This document shows positions 36,711 to 43,263 of a stretch of DNA of 64,000 nucleotides, in pieces. The DNA is from Pelomonas sp963422775 (GTDB lineage Bacteria; Pseudomonadota; Gammaproteobacteria; Burkholderiales; Burkholderiaceae_C). The notes below the pieces were generated by a model, which did not search any database, had not been told where the DNA came from, and saw only the letters and a program-made list of their open reading frames with translations. The stretch is taken from the NCBI GenBank assembly GCA_963422775.4, contig CAUJSJ030000171.1, positions 26,405-90,404 on the forward strand, written 5' to 3'. A program made the translations under genes and the position numbers. Positions within the stretch are counted from its first letter, which is position 1; each line of letters begins with the position of its first letter.

Positions 36711-37343
36711 TCACCAGCGCGCCGGCAGGTTCTTCAGGCGCTGGTACTCACCCGCCGCCACGCGCCGCAGATAGCCGCCCAGCTCCAGGTCCTTGACGAG
36801 CTTGGACACCATCTCGCGCGAGCAGCCCAGGCGCTGGGCCATGCCCTGGTGGGTCAGCGCCAGGTGGCGGCCGTCGCCGGTGGAGTCGTCGACGAGGTTC
36901 TTCAACCGCCCGTAGACGTCGTTGAGCGCCAGTTGCTTGGTCGACAGCGTCGCCGCCCGCGCCCGGCGGATGACCTTGGTCAGCAACTCGAAGGCGAACT
37001 CGGGGTGCTCGCTGATGTGCGTGAGCAGGCTGGCGCGTGTGACCATGACGAGGCGGCTGCCCTCCTCGGTGATGACGCTGGCCGAGCGCGGCCCGCCGTC
37101 CAGGCTCATCTCGCCGACGTATTCGCCGGGGCCGTAGACGCCGTAAGTGATCTCGCGGCCCCGCACGTCGCTGCTGAAGGCGCGCAGCGAGCCGGACAGG
37201 ATCAGGTAGAGGTTGTCGCCAATCGAGCCTTCCTCGATCAGCACGACGCCCTTGCGGTAGCCGCGCGCCATGCCGCGCGCAGCCAGCAGCCGCAGCGAGG
37301 GCGGCAGGGCCAGCAGTTCGTTGTCGAGGGAATCGTCAGCCAT
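36711..37343 (-). CDS. Crp/Fnr-family transcriptional regulator
   Basis: This 210-residue regulator has an N-terminal cyclic-nucleotide-binding beta barrel (GVVLIEEGSIGDNLYLILSG; GEYVGEMSLDGGPRSASV, the phosphate-binding cassette near residues 72-89) and a C-terminal winged helix (LTHQGMAQRLGCSREMVSKL, about 163-182). No Fe-S cysteines of Fnr are present, so cAMP or another nucleotide (c-di-GMP has been shown for some homologues) is the likelier ligand. Upstream lies a 327-nt gap with a cluster of perfect hairpins that could be its leader or operator region. Confidence 0.92.
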   Translation of the reverse strand: MADDSLDNELLALPPSLRLLAARGMARGYRKGVVLIEEGSIGDNLYLILSGSLRAFSSDVRGREITYGVYGPGEYVGEMSLDGGPRSASVITEEGSRLVMVTRASLLTHISEHPEFAFELLTKVIRRARAATLSTKQLALNDVYGRLKNLVDDSTGDGRHLALTHQGMAQRLGCSREMVSKLVKDLELGGYLRRVAAGEYQRLKNLPARW

Positions 37344-37417
37344 CCGGACAGCGCCACGGGCATGAGGCCCTGTGGCGCGCCTGGATGTTAGTTGCTTGCG
37401 GGCAGAGCGCCGGGCCT

Positions 37418-37643
37418 GCCATGAGCCACGGGCTCATGGCCTTGCGCAGGCACAAGCAGTCTGCAGGGACTGCTTGTGTCCGACGCCAGTTCACCAAGGC
37501 GGCCCGCGCTGGCGATGTGCTTGCCGGTCGATCGGCAAGCATCGCAGTCCCCCAGGCGGCTGAGCCGGACACGTTGCGCCCAGTGGGCGCGATGTGCCTG
37601 CCGAAGAGCTGCGGCGACAGCCACAGCGCGGTCTGCAAGACCG
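37418..37643. repeat. Cluster of five perfect hairpins between regulator genes
   Basis: The gap 37344-37670 contains no supportable gene but five perfect inverted repeats in about 230 nt. They are gccatgagcc/ggctcatggc (37418-37440, loop 3), cacaagcagt/actgcttgtg (37451-37478), tgcttgccg/cggcaagca with outer gcga/tcgc (37512-37545), gcgccc/gggcgc (37576-37590) and cggtct/agaccg (37629-37643). The phrase gatgtgcttgccg (37514) recurs imperfectly as gatgtgcctgccg (37591). They may be a structured leader of the Crp-like gene, a small RNA, or REP-like units. None has a T-run of terminator type. Confidence 0.55.
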
Positions 37644-37670
37644 GCCAAGGCACGCCTTAGACGAGGGGCT

Positions 37671-38348
37671 TCAGTTCACGAGCTTGGCCGGGCGCAGGGA
37701 AGACACCAGAGGCGGCAGCAACGCCAGCTGGCGCATCAGCTCGCCGATGCTGTCGGCACCGCTCTTCGCGCGGATGCTCTGGATCTGGCTGCGCACCGTG
37801 GAGATGGCCACGCCCTGGCGCTGCGCGACCTCGGTGGGCTTGACGCCGTTGGACAGCGCCTTGAGCACTTCCGTCTCCGCCGGCGTCAGCTGGTAGCGCA
37901 GCGCGAACCACTGCGCTGCGAGGTCGCCGCAGAGCTGGCGGCGCTCCAGGATCAGCAGCACCGCAGCCTGGCTGACGTCGCGGTTCAGCGGCACGACGAC
38001 GACGTTGGTGCGGCCGCATTCGGCGCGGTCGTCGCCCAGGCGCAGCAGGCAGCGGCGGCCGCTCGCCTCGGCGCCTTCCAGCGCCTCGGCCAACGGCACC
38101 GCGTCGGTCAGCAGGCGGGCGCGCAGGTGCTGGCCGACGAGTTCCAGCGGATGGTTGTCATCCAGCGCCGCGCGCGCCGCGAGATTGGTGTGCAGCACGC
38201 GGCCTGCACCGTTGAGCAGCACGACACCATGGTCGAGCTCCTCCAGCACGAGGCTCATCCACTGGTTGGAGAGCGAGGCCGCTGCACGGCGCTCGCGGGG
38301 ACGGGAGCCGGGGACTTGGCCCGGCTGCACAAACTCGGACATCCACAT
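37671..38348 (-). CDS. LuxR-type HTH transcriptional regulator with PAS-like N-terminus
   Basis: A 225-residue regulator. The N-terminal part (about 30-135) looks PAS-like (LVLEELDHGVVLLNGAGRVL, HTNLAARAALDD). The C-terminal HTH of the LuxR/GerE type is clear: LTPAETEVLKALSNGVKPTE and VAISTVRSQIQSIRAKSGA. It has no receiver domain or autoinducer-binding motif. Its ligand and targets are unknown. An alternative start two codons later is equally possible. It stands alone on the minus strand. Confidence 0.88.
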   Translation of the reverse strand: MWMSEFVQPGQVPGSRPRERRAAASLSNQWMSLVLEELDHGVVLLNGAGRVLHTNLAARAALDDNHPLELVGQHLRARLLTDAVPLAEALEGAEASGRRCLLRLGDDRAECGRTNVVVVPLNRDVSQAAVLLILERRQLCGDLAAQWFALRYQLTPAETEVLKALSNGVKPTEVAQRQGVAISTVRSQIQSIRAKSGADSIGELMRQLALLPPLVSSLRPAKLVN

Positions 38349-38488
38349 CGAAGCACTCCTCGGCCCACCCCATGCGAGCCATCATCAAAGCGTAGGAGAG
38401 CACGTTTGACGCGGGGCGTAAATGTTGCAGGACGTGTTTGTGAACGAATTACAGCGGGCCGTCGTTCAGCGGCCATCTGCAACCTAGG

Positions 38489-38760
38489 GATTGCTGCGCG
38501 CGCCGTTCCGATGGTGCCTTGCGGACCATGGCCGGGAATGAAGAGGGTGTCGTCGCCCATCGGCCACAGCCGGCCGCGCATGGCGTCCAGCAGTTGCTGG
38601 TGATTGCCGCCGGGAAAGTCGTTGCGGCCGATGCCACCCGCGCACAGCGCGTCGTCCACCGAGGCGCGCTTCGCAGACGCCGAGTGACAGACGACATGGC
38701 CCGGCGTGTGACCGGGGCAGTGACGCACGGCCAGCGTCTCGTGGCTGGCATCCGTGCACC
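38489..38760 (-). pseudogene. Remnant of an MBL-fold (glyoxalase II-like) hydrolase
   Basis: About 85 codons resemble the C-terminal half of YcbL-type metallo-beta-lactamase-fold hydrolases: VRHCPGHTPGHVVCHSASAK, then IGRNDFPGGNHQQLLDAM and WPMGDDTLFIPGHGP. The N-terminal half with the HxHxDH motif is missing: the frame has no matching sequence upstream and abuts the zntB end region. The metal-ligand segment normally written GDVLFAG reads DDALCAG here, and similarity is lost after GHGP. The frame then runs on into the LuxR gene on no conserved sequence. This is a decayed fragment in the 457-nt gap 38349-38805, which otherwise shows nothing. Confidence 0.75.
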
Positions 38761-38805
38761 TTGAATGCTCAGGACCCGTCCGATGGATGGCGCATGGCGT
38801 GCTCG

Positions 38806-39825
38806 CTACTCGCGGCGCCTGAACGCCAGCCAGCCCGCCAAGGCCGTGAAGATCATCAGCATCACGAAGATGACCGCGAAGCCATAAGGCGCCTCGTTGA
38901 ACGGGATACCGCCAACGTTCATGCCGAACAGGCCCGTGCAGATGTTGATTGGCAGCCCCAGGACGGTGATCACCGTCAGCGTGAACAAGCTGCTGTTGGT
39001 CTGCTCGCTCACCTGTGCGGCGATTTCTTCCTGCAGCAGCTTGATGCGCTCTTGCAGCGCCATCAGGTCGCGCAAGACCAGCGAGAACTCCTCGGTGCCC
39101 TGGCGGAGGTCTTCCAGGTCACGCTCTGCAATCCAGGACGGCGGCTGCCGCAGCAACCGGAACATGGCACCGGGTTCAGGCGCCAGCAGCCTTTGCAGCC
39201 GAACCAGGACACGGCGCAGCTTGCCGAGATCGGCTCGTCGACGCTGAAGCTTGCCTTTCTGCAAGGTGTCCTCGATCGTGTCCACCTGCACGGTGGCGTC
39301 GCGCACGATGCGCACCAGCACATCGCCCTGGTCGTGCATCAGCTGGTTCAACAGCGCCATCGAAGAGTCGAAACGGTGACCATCCTTGACGGCCTGGCGC
39401 AGACGGTCGATCGATTTCAAGGGATGGCTGCGCGCGCTGATGGCCATGCGCTCGGTGACGGTCATCCACAGCGTGGCAATCTCGGACGGGTCGAACGAGA
39501 ACTCGTAGGCGACATCGTTGACCACCGCGACCAGATGATCGCTGGCATCTTCGATCCGCGTCGAACGCGAGCCGTCCCGCAACGCCTCGAAGAACTCGGG
39601 AGCCAAGGCGAGATGGGTACGCATCCAGGGTTCGGCCGACACATCGCTGAGGTTGAAGTGCAGCCAGACGAAAGCGCCTGCAGCGTCCGGCGATGCGTCC
39701 GTCTGTGCACCAGCAACCCAGGCGCGAACTTCTTCAAGTGATATCGGCCGCCCTGGCGCGTCTGGCGAAAACAGGTAGCCGCAGATCAGCCCGTTGGGAT
39801 CCGAACCATAGTTGGTAGTTGCCAT
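38806..39825 (-). CDS. zntB: CorA-family divalent cation transporter, ZntB type
   Basis: A 339-residue membrane transporter. A large cytoplasmic N-terminal domain is followed by long helices and two C-terminal membrane segments, joined by the CorA signature as GMNVGGIPF (the GMN loop). GMNVGGIP is the form found in ZntB zinc transporters, so zinc or another divalent cation is likely. The start MATTNYGSDPNGL was chosen because AAGGAG lies 9 nt upstream; an earlier ATG at 39945 gives an unsupported extension. It is monocistronic. Confidence 0.92.
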   Translation of the reverse strand: MATTNYGSDPNGLICGYLFSPDAPGRPISLEEVRAWVAGAQTDASPDAAGAFVWLHFNLSDVSAEPWMRTHLALAPEFFEALRDGSRSTRIEDASDHLVAVVNDVAYEFSFDPSEIATLWMTVTERMAISARSHPLKSIDRLRQAVKDGHRFDSSMALLNQLMHDQGDVLVRIVRDATVQVDTIEDTLQKGKLQRRRADLGKLRRVLVRLQRLLAPEPGAMFRLLRQPPSWIAERDLEDLRQGTEEFSLVLRDLMALQERIKLLQEEIAAQVSEQTNSSLFTLTVITVLGLPINICTGLFGMNVGGIPFNEAPYGFAVIFVMLMIFTALAGWLAFRRRE

Positions 39826-40145
39826 GTTGCCTTGCTCCTTGCCGCCGGATTGTCTGTGTCGCAAGGACGGGCTTCGTCGAGGCTCCACGCCGGATCGAGG
39901 TCGAACAACGACGGCGCAAAGCGATACGTGAGACCGACCAGCCACTCGCAGGTCGTGGCCGCCGTTCTCACGCGGGAGGGGTAGCCGATGTCGGCGTCGC
40001 CCGCCTGATTCAGGTCGTGATCCGCGTCACAGCGCTACCCACGCGGTCGTTGCGAATGACTGGCTGCCATCCTGCCGCTGGCCGCGTGTGATCCGATGCG
40101 CGGAGGATGGACGGCCATCGAGCGACGCATCCGCACCGCCCCGGG
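39826..40145. other. Intergenic gap with a possible minus-strand coding remnant
   Basis: No complete gene is seen. On the minus strand a frame is open from 40034 to 39786, with G/C-rich third positions up to about 39840 and protein-like text such as ATTCEWLVGLTYRFAPSLF. LVGLTYRF resembles the C-terminal beta-signal of outer-membrane proteins, but here the frame continues. It overlaps the zntB start and has no ribosome-binding site. It may be a gene fragment or chance. Confidence 0.25.
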
Positions 40146-40628
40146 TCATTCCCCCTTCTTGGCCTTGGGGCGCCCGGTCTTGACGGCGGGCACGGCGGTC
40201 AGCGCGCGCAGCAGGGCGGCGTTGTCGAGGCTCGCCAGGAGCTTGACGCCGGCACGCAGCAACTCGCTCTTCTTGGCGTGGTGGGCACCGGCCAGCGCGC
40301 GTTGCTTGAGCTGGCTCAGCACGGCGTATTCGTCCGACGGCATGGTGAAGCTGTCCCGCACCAGCTTGACCTTGGCAGCCTTGGCCGGGGCCGCCGGCTT
40401 GGCCGCCTTGGTGGCGGGCTTGGACTTGGCGGCGGGTTTGGCGACGGCCTTGGCTGCAGCTTTGGCTGCAGGCTTTGCGGCTGCCTTGGCTGCCGGCTTG
40501 ACCGTGGCCTTGGCGGCCGGCTTGGCTTCCGGTTTCGCGGCTGCGCGGGGGGCTTTGGCGGCGCGGGGCTTGGCGGTGGCCTCGGCCGGCGCTGCGGCCT
40601 GGCCTGCTTTTTCAACCATCTGGATCAT
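40146..40628 (-). CDS. Histone H1-like Ala/Lys/Pro-rich DNA-binding protein
   Basis: A 160-residue protein. Residues about 15-90 are low-complexity Ala/Lys/Pro repeats of the KPAAKAAAKPAAK type, like eukaryotic H1 and bacterial AlgP/PhaF tails. The C-terminal 70 residues form a compact helical region (KLVRDSFTMPSDEYAVLSQL, SELLRAGVKLLASLD) followed by TGRPKAKK. It probably binds DNA non-specifically. AAGGA lies 10 nt upstream. The AT-rich gap to the divergent ppx gene carries the promoters. Confidence 0.85.
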   Translation of the reverse strand: MIQMVEKAGQAAAPAEATAKPRAAKAPRAAAKPEAKPAAKATVKPAAKAAAKPAAKAAAKAVAKPAAKSKPATKAAKPAAPAKAAKVKLVRDSFTMPSDEYAVLSQLKQRALAGAHHAKKSELLRAGVKLLASLDNAALLRALTAVPAVKTGRPKAKKGE

Positions 40629-40701
40629 GTCATTTTTCCTTCATCTGAAAACCGTATATTCAGTTTACACAGTTTCATACTCGGCCTGCTGGGCTGACGA
40701 C

Positions 40702-41697
40702 ATGCCCGACATGCTGCCCTCATCCTCGCCCACACTGGCAGCCATCGATCTGGGGTCCAACAGCTTCCGGCTCGAGATCGCCCGGGTCGCGCAGAACCGC
40801 TATCAGCGGCAGTTGTGCGTCAAGGAGATGGTGAGTCTGGGAGCGGGGCTGGACTCGCGCGGGGTGCTCTCTCGCGAGTCCATGGTGCGCGGCCTGCGGT
40901 GCCTGCAGGGCTTCTCGTCCGAGCTGGGGCGGCACGACCTGCACAGCGTGCGCGTCGTGGCCACGCAGACACTGCGCGAGGCCAGCAACCGCGACGAATT
41001 CCTGCACCGCGCCCAGACGCTGCTGGGCCTGCCCGTGGACGTCATCTCCGGGCACGAGGAAGCGCGGCTGATCTACGCCGGCGTGGCCTTCATGCACCCC
41101 ACGCAGGGGCGCCGCCTCGTGGTGGACATCGGCGGGCGCTCCACCGAGATGATTGTCGGGCAGGGTGGCACCCAGCGCGTGACGCGGTCGTTTCCTGTCG
41201 GCAGTGCCAGCGTCGCCGATCGCTTTTTCCCGGGCGGCCGAATGACGGAGGACGCATTCCACGCCGCCCAACGGGTCATTGGCGAGGCCGTGTGTCAGGC
41301 GCTGGCGCCCTTTGCTGCAGCCCACTGGGATGAAGCGTTGGGCGCTTCAGGAACTGCCGGCAGCCTGTCTAGCGTGCTCAAGGCCACGGGTGTCACCGAT
41401 GGCACCATCACGCCGAAAGGCCTGCGCTGGCTGATCAAACGTTGCGTGGCCGCGGGGCATGTGGGCAAGCTGGACCTTCCCGGCCTGAAGCCGCAGCGAC
41501 GTGGCGTGCTGCCCGGCGGCCTCTGCATCATCTACACCCTGGCCATGCATTGTGGTATCCGGCGGATGCTGCCGGCGAAGGGCGCGCTTCGCCAGGGCGT
41601 CATCGTTGATTTGATCGGACAGCCCAAGCGCAACGCGGATGTCGGGATGACCGGTGTGCCCTTGCGCAATCAGGTACCGAAGCTGGTTGCCGCCTGA
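40702..41697 (+). CDS. Ppx/GppA phosphatase family protein
   Basis: A 331-residue member of the exopolyphosphatase/guanosine pentaphosphatase family (ASKHA fold). The N-terminus AAIDLGSNSFRLEIARV is the first phosphate-binding motif, LVVDIGGRSTEMIVGQGG the second, and ATQTLREASNRDEFL is also conserved. Only the two N-terminal domains are present; the C-terminal HD-type extension of full Ppx (about 500 residues) is absent, as in short GppA-like members. It may hydrolyse polyphosphate or (p)ppGpp. It could start at this ATG or at one three codons later. Confidence 0.9.
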   Translation: MPDMLPSSSPTLAAIDLGSNSFRLEIARVAQNRYQRQLCVKEMVSLGAGLDSRGVLSRESMVRGLRCLQGFSSELGRHDLHSVRVVATQTLREASNRDEFLHRAQTLLGLPVDVISGHEEARLIYAGVAFMHPTQGRRLVVDIGGRSTEMIVGQGGTQRVTRSFPVGSASVADRFFPGGRMTEDAFHAAQRVIGEAVCQALAPFAAAHWDEALGASGTAGSLSSVLKATGVTDGTITPKGLRWLIKRCVAAGHVGKLDLPGLKPQRRGVLPGGLCIIYTLAMHCGIRRMLPAKGALRQGVIVDLIGQPKRNADVGMTGVPLRNQVPKLVAA

Positions 41698-41915
41698 AGG
41701 GGGAAATCGTGAAGGCGGCCTGGCTGCCCCAGCTGCCTTCCTTCAGGCTGCGTGGAGGCAGCCGCCCTTCGGAGCGGGCTCAACGGGTGAGACGACTCGG
41801 CGAGCGCACTTCGATACTTGGACATCAGGCGGCGCGCATGATCTCTTCGCAACGCGCCCAGAGTTCAACACGTTGCCGCCCCAACTTCTTGACCATTCAA
41901 GTCAAACACCATTCA

Positions 41916-41945
41916 GGGCCGAGTTCGAAACTTTGTTCTCGGCCC
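41916..41945 (-). terminator. Hairpin after the HEIGH-motif protein gene
   Basis: A perfect 8-bp stem gggccgag / ctcggccc lies 17-46 nt beyond the stop of the minus-strand gene. No T-run follows, so it is at best a weak or factor-assisted terminator. The rest of the 264-nt gap after ppx shows nothing clear. Confidence 0.35.
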
Positions 41946-41961
41946 CCCTGCTGTCGGCAGC

Positions 41962-42654
41962 CTAGTCCTTCAGCCCCCGCATCCAGACTTGATGGGCGGC
42001 CTCGAACATCGTCGGCGCGGCAAGCGCGGCCGGGTTGCTCGCGAGCGCCAGCCAGACCAGCGTGTCGTGATGACTCCCCGGGATGCGCTCCGTCGAGCGC
42101 TGCGCGACGAGCCAGCCATGCAGCCTGCCGTACAGCTCGGGATGGCGTTCTCGCGTCCACGCCAGGCCTACCAGGTCGCCGTAGGCCTCCTCGCGGCGGG
42201 CCGAGCGCATCTCGATCCACGCCTGCCGCAGATCAGGGCTCAGGCCGTCCGGCACCTTCGCGGCGACGAAGCCGGCCGGCACGTCGTACCAGGCGCCGTC
42301 CAGATAGCGCCGGCAGTGGCCGATCTCGTGGGCCGCCATCAGCTCCAGCGTCGGGCCCAGCAGCGCGGGGTCGATGGCGTCGATCTGCCGTTGGCCCTCG
42401 GCGTTTCCGCGCATCGACAACACCAGCTTGCAGCGCCCATCGACGAAGCCCAGCGCCAGCGGCGCCATGCCGGGTGAATCCTGGGGCTGCACGAAAAGGT
42501 CCAGCGGCAGGGCCAGCACCTGGCGCGCATGGCCAACAACAGGCGAGATGCCCTGCAGCCAGCGCATTTCAAGCGCGGTGAGTTCAACGGCTTGAGCGGT
42601 CTGCGGCAGCGCGACGCAGACAAAAGCGAGGGTGGACAACAGACGTCTCAGCAC
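41962..42654 (-). CDS. Secreted HExxH-motif protein, putative metallopeptidase
   Basis: A 230-residue exported protein beginning with GTG. AAGGAG (42663-42668 on the plus strand) lies 8 nt upstream, and the N-terminus LRRLLSTLAFVCVALPQTAQ is a good signal peptide. The motif MAAHEIGHCRRYLDG (HEIGH) is a zinc-binding HExxH. A possible third ligand is the Glu in REEAYGDLVGLAW further on, as in gluzincin-type proteases. No named family is recognised. Proteolytic activity is inferred from the motif only. Confidence 0.75.
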   Translation of the reverse strand: MLRRLLSTLAFVCVALPQTAQAVELTALEMRWLQGISPVVGHARQVLALPLDLFVQPQDSPGMAPLALGFVDGRCKLVLSMRGNAEGQRQIDAIDPALLGPTLELMAAHEIGHCRRYLDGAWYDVPAGFVAAKVPDGLSPDLRQAWIEMRSARREEAYGDLVGLAWTRERHPELYGRLHGWLVAQRSTERIPGSHHDTLVWLALASNPAALAAPTMFEAAHQVWMRGLKD

Positions 42655-42761
42655 AGCAGACACTCCTTGAGAGCATCTTCGGCCTGCACCCACCGAGACT
42701 TGACGTCACCGCGCGGCGCTTGCGTGAACTATGCAGCCCCCAGACCGGCTAAGGTGTATCC

Positions 42762-43262
42762 ATGCAAACCATGCGCGACCTGATGACACCGCCGGCCCAC
42801 ATCCAGGGCCGCATCGAGGCCATCATCGTGCGCGGCACGCCGCGCGAGCCGGCCCGCTGCATCGAGCAGACGGTGGCGCTGGCCGGCATCGGCCTGGCCG
42901 ACGACCGCCTGGGCCAACGCGGCGAGGCCGAGCTGTCGACACGCCAGGTCACGCTGATCCAGCAGGAGCACCTGCCGCTGATCGCGGCGTTCGCACGCAG
43001 CGCGCCGCTCGACCCGGTGGACCTGCGCCGCAACCTCGTGGTGTCCGGCATCAACCTGCTGTCGCTGAAGAAGGTCAGGCTGCGCGTCGGCGACGCGCTG
43101 ATCGAGATCGTCGGCCCCTGCGCGCCCTGCTCACGCATGGAGGAGGTCATCGGCGCGGGCGGCTACGCGGCGATGCGCGGGCACGGCGGCATGACGGCGC
43201 GCATCCTCGAAGGCGGGCTCATCGCTGTTGGCGATGTGGTGAGCGTGGCCGGGCTACCCTGA
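42762..43262 (+). CDS. MOSC domain protein
   Basis: A 166-residue protein with the MOSC (molybdenum-cofactor sulfurase C-terminal) fold. Typical stretches are IQGRIEAIIVRG, STRQVTLIQQEHLPLIAAFA, DLRRNLVVSGINLLSL and the conserved Cys in VGPCAPCSRMEE. MOSC proteins carry sulfur or molybdenum cofactor and act in detoxification (YiiM-like) or Fe-S and cofactor handling. AAGG lies about 9 nt upstream. It ends 1 nt before the converging lipoprotein gene. Confidence 0.9.
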   Translation: MQTMRDLMTPPAHIQGRIEAIIVRGTPREPARCIEQTVALAGIGLADDRLGQRGEAELSTRQVTLIQQEHLPLIAAFARSAPLDPVDLRRNLVVSGINLLSLKKVRLRVGDALIEIVGPCAPCSRMEEVIGAGGYAAMRGHGGMTARILEGGLIAVGDVVSVAGLP

Positions 43263-43263
43263 C

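Noticed and set aside
37388..37660. Several short open frames on both strands in the hairpin cluster
   Set aside because: They overlap one another, follow the inverted repeats, and have no start signals.
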